Translations under genes and position numbers: made by a program
DNA from: Lineus longissimus
Lineage: Eukaryota > Nemertea > Pilidiophora > Heteronemertea > Lineidae
DNA: 64,000 nt
Assembly: GCF_910592395.1 (NCBI RefSeq)
Contig: NC_088310.1
Coordinates: 26,491,491 to 26,555,490, forward strand
Direction: 5' to 3'
Shown here: one piece after another, positions 38,881 to 48,715 of the stretch
How the letters are laid out: every line of letters starts with the position of its first letter
Position numbering within the stretch: the stretch's first letter is position 1
Notes under the pieces: model-generated
Database searches by the model: none
Seen by the model: only the letters and a program-made list of their open reading frames with translations
What the model was told of the DNA's origin: nothing

Positions 38881-40005
38881 GTGTAAACATGCTTCCATAC
38901 ACTTTGGTGGCAAATAGTTGAACTGGGCTTTCTCCTTATTTTCACTTTAATTTAAAAAGCACTGATTGCAGAACCATGGCAGTTGAAATGATTACATATT
39001 ACTTGGCCTAGGGTACAGCTTTTTGAGAGAAAAAATGTGACAAGTTGATGTGGTCAAATTGGAGTCTTTGTTCAGACGTGTGCATTCAAGACAACAATGC
39101 TTCGAAAATTCTTATGATCTAGTCCTGAGGTGATGAGATCCTACCCTGGTCAAGGGCATGTGACCTCTTTCACGTGAGGAGCTCTTGGTGTACTGGGCCT
39201 TTGACTATCTTCAGGACAACTAACCCAATTGCATGTCACTTCGGTAGGAACGCTGTGCCCTCTCATTTCGATCTGAATTGTAGCGACAAATGTTCAGGGT
39301 GGCAAGCAAATATTTCATTACTAAGAAATAGACTGGTATGGAGCTCATTGCTTAGGGATGGGCTGCAAAGGGCATAAGTGTTTAGCTTTGATATGCAATA
39401 GAATTAAACGTGGTTATCACTGTAATTAGTTTGATGAATCTTGTAGCCCTGGTGGTATACTTTCTGTGGGCTGTTTTGCTGGGTAGCTTTGACTGAAAAA
39501 ATTCATACTCCTGATTTGGAATATAGATTTTTGGTAGGAGAGTAAAGCAGTTTAAAATGAGAAACGTGACCTTGTGTGAGGTCCCTTTCATTGTGGATTC
39601 AATATTCCAGATAGAATTCAGAAAACTACTTCTGGAGTTGGAAGTTGATTGGTCTTGTCTTGGGATGAAGGGATTCATATTGATGGGACATTTGGGACAC
39701 CCTGTATTCTTTGTCTCTGTGCACTGATGGCATAATAGTTCTGGCTTGACCAGCATTTCATCGGAATCTCTCCCATACCATATTGTACCATTTCTCCACA
39801 GTGCTGCCACTCTGAACAGTTGAAGCCGAGCCACTTTATTAAGCTGTTGGTGTAATAAATGTATGGTATACTGCCTTTCTTGTCTGTATGCTAATTGTGG
39901 TAATAATAAATCTGACATAGCTGGATACATGATACTTGGATTGTTCATTGCTAGACTTGGGAGTTCATGTTTCAAATACATGAAAGAGACCTCGAAGATT
40001 ACAGT

Positions 40006-40400
40006 GTCACTAACCTGGATGGTCTGGTTGTGACGATGTCCCTGATCTGGAAAATCTGGTTGTGTCAAAGTCCCTAATCATGAAAGTGTCCAATGTCCAA
40101 ATAAACCTGGATGGTCTGGTTGTGTCAATATCCCTCGCCCAAATAGTGTGGTTGTGACACTATCCCTATGCTGGACTTTCTGGTTGTGACAGTGTCCCCA
40201 ACCTGGCGTGCTGGATACTCGGGTTGTGACAGTGTCCCTGATCCTGACATGTTTGATAGACTGGTGGTGACAGTGTCCCACAACTGGCATGCTATTAGTC
40301 TGGCTACGGCAGTGTTGATCCCCAGTATAAAGCTTGACAGCCTGGTTGTGAGAGTGTCCCCCAACCTGGCATGCTTGATAGTCCAGTTATGGCAGTGGCC
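40006..40400. repeat. Degenerate minisatellite with TGGTTGTGACAGTGTCCC core
   Basis: The core recurs about eight times at irregular 35-65 bp spacing, joined by CCTGGCATGCTTGATAG-like segments. Open frames through it on both strands look like repeat artefacts. Confidence 0.75.
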
Positions 40401-40419
40401 ATGTTAAAGGTATGTACCA

Positions 40420-40935
40420 GCGTCTCTTCCCCACGGAAGACAGCCCGGTTCTTGTCGACCAAAGACAGCCTGATTGGGTCCACTCTGGCCCTACCGATGT
40501 TAGTGTGGTGGTGGTCTGAATGGCCACGTTATGAGTACAGTAGTATGGTTGCACTAGTGTATCTTCCTCCACGGAAGACTGCGTTTGGTTGTTCCTGTCG
40601 ACCAAAGACCGACTGATCCATTCTGGCCCTACCGGAGATAATATGGCTGTGATAATGGTCATATAAAGGGTATTATGGTTGTGCTGGTGTCTCTTCCCTA
40701 CATGATAAGACAGTCCCGTTCTTCTCGACCGAAGACAGATTGGTTCAGTCCATTCTGCCCTAACTGGAGATGGTCTGGTTGAGGTAATGGCGAAGAAAGG
40801 GTAGTATGGTTGTGCCAATGTCTCTTCCCCCACGGAAGACAGTCCACTTCTTTCTCGAACGATGCCAGATCGGTTCTGTCCACTCTGAATCCACCAAAGC
40901 TCTGTATGGTTGTGACACAGTCCCTACCAAGTACA
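40420..40935. repeat. Tandem repeat of about 130 bp, four units
   Basis: Units start near 40420, 40556, 40686 and 40815, with GTGTCTCTTCCCCCACGGAA followed by TCGACCRAAGACAG and TCCACTCTGGCCCTACCGG. They are diverged and end in TAGTATGGTTGTGC. No function is visible. Confidence 0.8.
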
Positions 40936-41480
40936 GTCTGGTAGCGACATTTTTGTCAACCGCGCGGTTTATGGCTGGAGCAATGTCTTAACTCTGCACA
41001 GCCCAGATGCGAGGCGGAAAAAGCAACATGAACAGGGAATAGATAATGACATTGCGATTAACCAACAAATCAACCCAACAAAATGGCATTTATTCAGGCA
41101 TTTATTTACTGATACATCTAAACCTAAAACATCACTTCCGCATCACGTGAAGGAATGTTCAATGTTCAGTCTAGCTGTGGCAGAAGTCTCGGGTCTTTAC
41201 CGAGAGCGCCTGGGAATAGCGACGCTGAAGTGGAATTGAAGTAGCGTACTAGAACATCCAATATAATGAAAGACACACATCCCAGTTTTGCGTTAGGACT
41301 CAAATAAGGTTGTGCAGTGAAAGGAGCTAAATTATTATGGAGTAAAGTCCTGATACATCGTTTTTGATTCTGCGAGAAATTATCGATACACTAGATAAGC
41401 TTATTGGCTTCACGATCTAAAATAGTCCCGCGTCCCGCCACCAGCTCCAGGGAGACAGACTCGACTTATGCGGTTCTTCC
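40936..41480. other. Intergenic sequence, likely including the 3' UTR of the minus-strand secreted-protein gene
   Basis: No coding exon or repeat is recognised on either strand. Confidence 0.4.
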
Positions 41481-42327
41481 CTATCCTCTGCGCTTTAGAG
41501 GTCCAGCACCAGATCCCTGCGGTGGTTTGCCGCTGGGAAGGAAACGCTCTTGCCCAGAGCCCGGTGCACCTCCCCTGTTTGGGTATCGTCGGGTGATGTT
41601 GGATGGTGCCTGAGTGACAGTCTCAGTCATTCCTGCTCCAGAGCCAACGTGTACTTTTTGCTTGGGCAGTGGGGTTAAACCTGACCTTGAACCGCTGCGA
41701 TTTGGACGCCCTAGAAGACAATGCAAGATGAGACCAACTAGCATTTGAAATTGATTCGGTATGATCAATGAAAGAAAGAATAGATAACAGGACCTTGTCC
41801 GATTCGTGTAGACTCTGATTATTTGCAATTCATTTTTTTCGGTAAAGTGATGTGAATAGCCTTGATTTCACTTACTGGTCACAATCAGTACAGCCTACCG
41901 CACAGACTTATTGTGGTGAAATTTTTCATGAAGGGCTTGGACGTAACGTAGATCATGATGGCTAGAGGTCTTTTATTATCATCGGTTCTGTCTCCGCGAC
42001 GCACTAGCGGTCTTCTTCATCAATGCCCGCACCCCAATATTGCGGTAACAATAGGTAGTTGCAGGACGGAGAAGGAGTTGTCAAGACGAATCATGCCCGG
42101 CCTGTACATAGAAGACAGCGGCGCAGTGGCTTATTCTGTTCGTCTTGAATACGACCTTCTCATTCTGATGTCCACCACACCAAAAGGTTGAAGAACAAGG
42201 CCAAACCCTTCTTTCCAAGTTTGCAGATTCTTTTGATTCGCGGTCACATTGGACAAGTTAACTCACCATCAGATAATGTCAAGACAGCCAAAGTGACGAC
42301 AAGGAATACACAGCAAGCAGACGACAT
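41481..42327 (-). CDS. Small predicted secreted protein or peptide precursor (96 aa), unknown family
   Basis: Two exons, 42327-42267 and 41710-41481, are joined over a 556-bp intron with donor GATG|GTGAGT and acceptor TGTCTTCTAG|GG. The phase (1 then 2) restores one frame to a TAG at 41481-41483. Residues 1-20 (MSSACCVFLVVTLAVLTLSD) look like a signal peptide. The mature part has no Cys, is rich in Gly, Ser, Pro and Arg, and repeats GSGAG twice. It carries basic sites (NITRRYP, PLKRRG at the C-terminus) that could serve prohormone convertases, and one NxT site. I do not recognise the family; a neuropeptide-like precursor or a secreted matrix or antimicrobial peptide are all possible. A frame continuing 5' of exon 2 through the intron exists, but it lacks a signal sequence. 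Confidence 0.6.
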
Positions 42328-43222
42328 TCTCGAACCTCTTTCTTGTCCTAGCCAAACGATGTTGTTCCTCTCCTTGTCTCTGTTCTAATGAAATTGGTTA
42401 ACTTCAAACCTTTGATTTGAGTGTCAGCCAATCTATTTTTAAAAGCTTTGCAAACACCCATGTAACACAAAACTGATAGCTCGGAGGGAATCACAACCCA
42501 TTAGAAAATATATAAGACTCGTACTTTATAACATGAGTTATTTACACGTGCAGGCTATTTCAAGACAAAATGAATGTCGGACGTCTACATGTGGGACCTC
42601 GAACAACTTATCATACAAGACCCGGCAATCCCCTAAAGAAAATTCGTCACCGCCATGCAAACATTTTCATCAAAAAGTGTGATGTTTTTCCGTCGCTCAT
42701 CTCAAATCGGTCTTACGAGGACAATGTCACAACCAGACGACTGCGATATAATCACTTTAAATGATATTACTTAAAGACCTGCCAAACCCTCTTAGGAATT
42801 GAGACGGAATAGGATGGGAACGTGGGATGGAAGTTGCCTGAAGACCTTGGTGATACAGTTATTTTCGTCTGCAATTTGAATACTTAGTCACTTAGCACCT
42901 CATTCCGCACACGATAATTGGATAGCGACACTTGGACTGGTTGGCCTACAAATGAGAACTAAAACTTGACTGGTTTAGATACATGTAAATATAGACTCTA
43001 TATCTATATTCGCGTTTTCGGGAGAAGTTATTGAGCAACAGGTGCAAAGGCATAATACTATAAAATCGACCAGGTACCGTCCTGCATCCCTGGCTGGGAC
43101 GAGTGTTCACAGACGAGCACCACTTCTATTGTAATGAGGGCAATGTGTTTTTCCGAAAACAGCTTTAAAAGAAAAGCAGTGTGGCATACGAGCAGGTCAT
43201 TTATAAGTTTTTAATTGTGATA
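42328..43222. other. Intergenic, no gene seen
   Basis: This lies upstream of the secreted-protein gene and downstream of the minus-strand kinase. It should contain the promoter of the former. No coding exon or repeat is recognised. Confidence 0.4.
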
Positions 43223-44158
43223 TTATAGCTCAGTTGGTCGTCCTCTCAAGTCGACAGCAGCAAGTTTAGTCAATATATTCAGCACCTCTTTGATACCAGG
43301 CCTTCCATGTGACTCATGGTGCCAGCATCGTTCTATCAGGCCGCTCAGTTCTAACGGACACTCCTCCGGCAGTTTGGGCCGTTTATGAGACTCGCACACA
43401 GCCCACATGATCTGGAATTCGTTGTCCATTTCGTGAAAAGGTAACATGGCAGTCAGCATTTCCCAAAGGACCATCCCAAATGAATACAAGTCCGAAGATG
43501 AACTGGCGTGCTTGGCCATCAGCACCTCAGGTGGCATCCAGCGAATCGAACCCACCACCGACACAGTAGTAGTCCGCGCCAAGCACGTACAGCAACCAAA
43601 ATCACAGAGTTTCGCATTGAAGACAGAATCAAGGACAATATTCGGCGACTTCAAGTCCCTGTGGACGATATTGCGCTGGTGGAGGTAGACTAGCCCTGCT
43701 GCTGTTTGTTGACTCCAGCGCCAGAACAACTCCCTCGGGACTGTCCGGTTTGTTTGGATGTAATCAAAGAGGGAACCGTTTGGTGCGTATTCCATGATGA
43801 CGCTCACCTGCGGACAACCGTATATATCGTCTGATTCGTCGTCACTACAATAATCATACAATTTGATCAAGTTCGGGTGCTCCAGGACCCGCCAAATATC
43901 AATTTCACGTTTCACATTCTCGAGCTCAGCATCACCATGAAGGACCTTCATGGCAACGTTTTTATTTTTCGACGCCCAGTATCCTTGGAAAACGTCCCCA
44001 TAACGACCGCTTCCTAGGAATGTCTCCCAGACGATTTCCCCGAATGCTCCTTTGAGAACTGGGACGGTGAAAGTCCGACTGGTCCTGCGACAGTTCATCA
44101 TGTTGAAGACCGAATACTGATCCAACGTAGACCGGGTTACTGTCGTTAGGGAGGGCAT
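43223..44158 (-). CDS. Intronless protein kinase, TKL/tyrosine-kinase-like
   Basis: A single open frame of 311 residues from an ATG at 44158, almost entirely one kinase domain. The Gly loop is GSGRYG (49-54), the ATP-binding Lys is in VAMK (Lys71), and the helix C Glu is near 85 (KREIDIW). The catalytic loop is HRDLKSPN (166-173), the metal site is DFG (186-188), PPE replaces APE (209-211), and SSDLYSFGMVLWEML is subdomain IX. All catalytic residues are present, so it should be active. The HRDLKSPN loop and MPPEV segment suggest the mixed-lineage/RAF-like (TKL) group of Ser/Thr kinases. No regulatory domain is attached. Its paralogue lies divergently at 46184. Lack of introns in an intron-rich region suggests an old retrocopy. 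Confidence 0.88.
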   Translation of the reverse strand: MPSLTTVTRSTLDQYSVFNMMNCRRTSRTFTVPVLKGAFGEIVWETFLGSGRYGDVFQGYWASKNKNVAMKVLHGDAELENVKREIDIWRVLEHPNLIKLYDYCSDDESDDIYGCPQVSVIMEYAPNGSLFDYIQTNRTVPRELFWRWSQQTAAGLVYLHQRNIVHRDLKSPNIVLDSVFNAKLCDFGCCTCLARTTTVSVVGSIRWMPPEVLMAKHASSSSDLYSFGMVLWEMLTAMLPFHEMDNEFQIMWAVCESHKRPKLPEECPLELSGLIERCWHHESHGRPGIKEVLNILTKLAAVDLRGRPTEL

Positions 44159-46183
44159 CGGGTCGGTTCAGCAGAACCCAGAGACAGTTTGGATACGCCA
44201 AGACGATACCGAAAGCCTGTCGTCAAGAAGACTCAACACCTGATGCACGAACAGACCCAAAGACAAAGGTCACTTGGTTGCCAATCTGTCACATTCACAA
44301 ACTAGCTACTCCATCCTTGATAACATGGTGTTTCCTCAAAATGAGTAAAGAAATAGATTCCTTGGAGGAAAGATAATCCACAAGGTTTCACTTTCTTTGT
44401 TTTCACATCATCAATCGAGCACTTGTCACAATGTATATCACACCAACCTAGATCGTGTATGCTCAATGTACAACATAGTCTTTTTAAAGCATGGGCGAAG
44501 CATAGGCCTTTTGTGCTTTGCCTTACATTCTTTCTTTGCCTTTGGTATTAGGAATACAGGCTTAATCATAGTAAGAGACATGTTTGCCCCATGGGTGGAG
44601 GGAATTGTGACGTAGAACCAAAATAGCCATGAACATTGGCCTACCTTATCCCCAAGCCAAACGATAAGAAAGTCTTTGCGTGATTATGGATAATTGTACC
44701 CAGGATGTCAAGATGTTCACCTTATCATTCTTAACAGAAATGACAAGAGAAAGGCATCACCATTCTTAACAGGGATTGGGATAGGAAGACGTCCGTCTTG
44801 GCACAGTAGGACATCCATGTTACTCTTCTTTATAAATGGAATTGTCCTCCCCAATTTTTCCTCCTAACGACATTCTTGTGGACATTACCCAACCTTTACC
44901 TGTATAAAAAAGGTCAATAACAGTAGCTTAACAACCAAGTTGCCAATGTATTTGCTTCCGTCTCTGGTAGGAGTATATACATTCTGTCAAATGATCTTAG
45001 TCTTTTGATTTGTCACGTTTGAAGTTAAATTTGAAGCTATCACATCATGCGTGTGTCCTCGATTTCACAGCTATTTAACTAGCTGATTGTGTGAACTGGG
45101 CCTAGCATTCTTTGATCGGTTTTGGCTGGCTAAACCATTGACAAACGTCTTCAAGCTACAAGCGACTGTTTATCATTCATTGGTTATTGTTGGCAAGTCA
45201 CAACTGTAATCGTTGGCTTGAGAAAGTAGGCCAAACTCCAAAGGCTTAGATCTAAATATTCAAGCCCAGCAAATAGTATGCAATGATTTGATAGTTCATG
45301 TTTGAAAAATCAATCTATAATCCTCTCTGCTTTATGGATTTGTCAGTTTGTCTGATTTTGGATCATCAGGACGAATCTTCCCAGCCAGCGACGACCAATC
45401 GTTGAAGATTATTGAGGAGTACGTTTGATGTTTGAGTATCAGGACAAATATTTCTAGCCAACGACTGACGACCGTTCGTATGATGGAGGAGGACGCTTCA
45501 AACGACAGAAATCTTGGTTGTGATTTCAGACAATTAAACTGTCTTAGGTAGCCTGGCTAGGGATGTGACTTTCACTGGTATAAGGAATCAGTAACTGGTC
45601 GCAACAAGAGGAATGTTCCCTTGGTGACAGACATCTCTTGAGACAACACACCGTCGTCCAAGAATGTCCTCGTGATATCTGTCCATACGTGTCCTCGGGC
45701 TAGATAATTATCGCACCAACATTCGCCTCCCAGTCTGAGAGACAGATCGGCATTTCTCGGCTGATTTTCTTGGTTGGAGGGGCATGCTGATCTCAATCCC
45801 ACACTCTAAAAGCCACAGAGTGCCAATTAGGATATAATCCACAGACACAACATCGTTAAAAGAGGCTTTCGGGATCACTTTTTTTCTAAAGACTTCAGCA
45901 ACGTAGTTTTTTATGTGTTAGAGAAGCACTTTTCCGTATTGACAAAAACAGCTTTTTGGTGTTGATCCATACCGGGCGCATGCCAGTCATTGTGAGGCGT
46001 GTGAGACATACAAAAGTTATAAGAGGATTACTTTACAAGTTGATAATAGTCGATGGGAAATTCAGAGTAGAAATTCCCAATATCAATATTTGATTCGTCG
46101 AGTGGATCAATTACTTGTACGAAATGTGTAACTGTAAATGGAATACGACTTGGTAATACTAGACTAGAATTCGTGTTGGCAAG
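44159..46183. other. Divergent intergenic region between the two kinases
   Basis: It should hold both kinase promoters. A weak duplicated segment of about 70 bp (TCAGGACRAAT... AGGAGKACG) occurs near 45366-45510. No coding exon is recognised. Confidence 0.35.
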
Positions 46184-47056
46184 ATGTCCAACGGACTACC
46201 GTTTGATTTCCCTAACTTTAATGGACATTTCGGTGAGATTCTTTGGACGGGGTACTTAGGATGTGGTCGCTATGGTAATGTTTACCATGGTTACCTGATC
46301 AAAGAAGGGAAAGATGTCGCTGTGAAGGAAGTGAGAGGAGACATTGACCCGAGACAATGTCGGACTATCCTGGGGGAATGGTGTTTCCTGAGACACCCGA
46401 ATGTCCTTAGGTTCTTTGACTTTCACATGGAGACTACTGCTCTGAGAGGCACGACTTTGCACCTGATGTTGGAGTACGCCAAACACCGTTCTATAAAAGA
46501 CTACCTCCAACAACACCAGGTTGTACCAGATCACAATTTCCTGCGCTGGAGCTTACAGGTTACCGGAGGACTAAAATTCCTCCACAGCAATAACATCATA
46601 CACAGACACCTAAAATCATCCAATATTCTCTTGGACGCAAACTACAATGTTAAGTTATCTGATTTTGGGTACGAATTCGTTAAAAGGAACCTTTATAAGG
46701 AATTATTCGTGGAGGTTTCTTGGATTGCGCCGGAGCTTATCCGGGGGGACCAATCGGTGGAGGCGGTCGCTTCGGGCGGGAGCATTGAGGCCGATGTGTT
46801 CGCCCTTGGCATGGTCATGTGGGAGATGACCACTTGTGACCAGCCATACAAGGAGAAAGACAACCAGTACCAGATCATGTGGGCGTCCTGTGTGAGGGCT
46901 GGGAGACCGAGGATCCCTCAGAACTGCTCGGAGGAGATCAGTGAACTGATTCAGGACTGCTGGCACCAAGTGCCCGTCATGAGACCAGATGTCGAGAACA
47001 TCCTCAGGCGGCTGGAGGAGATTGAACTGCCAAGAAGTGAACAGAAACGGGTCTGA
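46184..47056 (+). CDS. Intronless kinase-like protein lacking the HRD aspartate (probable pseudokinase)
   Basis: A single open frame of 290 residues. It shares with the kinase at 43223 the N-terminal FGEI(L/V)W and GRYG(N/D)V segments and the QIMWA block, so the two are paralogues. The Gly loop GCGRYG (26-31), Lys48 in VAVK, DFG (160-162) and APE (182-184) are kept. The catalytic loop reads HRHLKSSN (140-147), with His142 where the Asp base should be (codon CAC, one base from GAC). Residues 163-203 are also altered and longer. Catalysis is expected to be lost or very weak while ATP and Mg binding could persist. A scaffold or allosteric role is inference. Confidence 0.88.
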   Translation: MSNGLPFDFPNFNGHFGEILWTGYLGCGRYGNVYHGYLIKEGKDVAVKEVRGDIDPRQCRTILGEWCFLRHPNVLRFFDFHMETTALRGTTLHLMLEYAKHRSIKDYLQQHQVVPDHNFLRWSLQVTGGLKFLHSNNIIHRHLKSSNILLDANYNVKLSDFGYEFVKRNLYKELFVEVSWIAPELIRGDQSVEAVASGGSIEADVFALGMVMWEMTTCDQPYKEKDNQYQIMWASCVRAGRPRIPQNCSEEISELIQDCWHQVPVMRPDVENILRRLEEIELPRSEQKRV

Positions 47057-47734
47057 TTGTACCGACGTTGGCTTTAAGCTAAAGGAACTTTTAGTTGGTC
47101 AGGATGAGTCCCATCAACCTACTTTGGTCATTTCGTCCATAGTATGACCTCGTGGTCGTTGTATGAGCTAGGCGGAAGACCTGCCAGGGCATTTCGCATT
47201 CGGACTACACAACGTACCGCTGGATCTTTGTTTCAATGAAGACAAAACGTTGTTTACTTTTGGCGCAGTGTGTGGCGCTGTCCCGGATGTTGTCTGTTTC
47301 GAGAGCAGGACACGACATTGGTTTGGTTGTGTCACATCCGCTCGTGCGCTCCCGTTGTATGATCATACTTGATTTTTAGTCTACCCATTGCAAAATATCC
47401 TCTTTTATCAAAATACATTTATCTACAGTAGAATGTATTCGGCTGATCTACTAGTGTGATTGTTCCAACAACGATATTTGATGGTTTGGTTATACTGTCA
47501 ACTCGGAAAGGTCACGTCCTGTCTGCCCTCTGCCGATGTCAGAGGGATCGAGAGGCGCGTCAACGAGGAGAGATAGATTTTACAATAACTAGATAAGGTC
47601 CTCATATAATATTCATAATATCAATAAATATACTCTCTTGAAAACAAGTATTTGTGTCTGTGTTAGATATATGTATTTGCAACCTATACTTAGTACAAAC
47701 TGTCTTACTCGTCCCTGTCCTGTCTGAAACTGAA

Positions 47735-47940
47735 CGCATGTGAAGACAAAGAGACAATCAGAATATGGAACATCCTACCAGTTACACTTCTACAGCTACC
47801 AAACCCCAACCTCTTCAAGACACACCTTATTCAAGAATTCAAGACAGGGCATCTAGTCATCGTACCACCGAGAGGGCATTACAACCGGCCGCGCCTGGGT
47901 AGCTCAACACGATCAGAGCTACCCCAGGCAGTCTACTAGA
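47735..47940 (+). mobile_element. Possible degraded LINE reverse-transcriptase 3' end
   Basis: One frame reads IRIWNILPVTLLQLPNPNLF then KTHLIQEF. This resembles the (I/V)xxWNxLP...P.l..FK..L C-terminus of many non-LTR retrotransposon polyproteins, and a TAG stop follows at 47938-47940. The upstream frame is not extended, so only a remnant is present. Confidence 0.4.
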
Positions 47941-47959
47941 CTTTTAAATCACTGTACAT

Positions 47960-48045
47960 ATGTTCCAAGTTTATACAAGTTTCAAGTTTACAAGTTGCAA
48001 GTTTCAAGTTTACAAGATTACAAGTTTCAAGTGTACAAGTTTAAG
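47960..48045. repeat. Simple repeat based on CAAGTTTCAAGTTTACAAG
   Basis: Irregular tandem copies of TTCAAGTTTACAAG and variants over about 85 bp. Confidence 0.8.
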
Positions 48046-48715
48046 TTCGATGAGGAACCGAACCCGCCACACACCAGGACCCTGGTTACAATGCTTTAGC
48101 CCAAACCAGTACAAGATAGATGTAGATGAGACAATCTGTCCGCCAACAGACGTTTTACTTTGTTCAATAACACCAGGTGGCAGCACCAGATAATTCTGCT
48201 CAGTGCTGCCATCTGTATGTACTGAAACATTGTATTTCTATAGTCTGCTCAATTTTATGTTCTGACAGAACATAATCACCATCTGTTGATGTTTTTCCTC
48301 AACGAAACGCTTAGTGATGAGGTGACAATTTCTTGAGGAATGTGTGTTTATTTGCAGGTAGCAATACGTTGATAGATCTCTGCGTCTGATGGTTTTTATA
48401 GATTTTTATGAAGAGAAATGACAAGAAATGTACACGTCCACAGGCCAGTGATACAGGGTGGCCCAAAAAAATATTTTGCTAATGTTACCATTCTTCTGTA
48501 TTCCGAGATGCGGGCTTGTCAGTGCATGGCTGTAGGGAGTTAAGAGCTAAATAAGCCATTAGTGTGTGTCTTGATGATATCTTAACAGTGAATTCATAGA
48601 AATTACCATCCAAGTTAGGAAACTTTTGTCCATCCTTTCCTACTCTGCTATTTAACTATTTCAGTAAGCCCGATTGCTGTGATTCTCATCACAAGTGCAG
48701 CTCGGACAAACAACA

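Larger units (their letters stand above)
47057..48715. other. Intergenic; LINE fragment and simple repeat inside
   Basis: No host gene is seen. It contains the LINE-like remnant and a TTCAAGTTTACAAG repeat listed separately. It must also hold the arylsulfatase promoter. Confidence 0.4.

Noticed and set aside
39382-40068. 228-codon open frame on the minus strand
   Set aside because: It does not start with ATG, its 5' part overlaps the degenerate minisatellite, and no domain or splice pattern is visible. Most likely chance.
41955-42191. Extra exon of the secreted-protein gene inside its intron
   Set aside because: All joins tried from the signal exon in phase 1 meet early stops or lack a good acceptor, while direct joining to 41710 fits perfectly.
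48695-48715. Seven extra codons at the arylsulfatase start
   Set aside because: The codon at 48695 is GTG; the first ATG is at 48716 and is followed by a good signal peptide.
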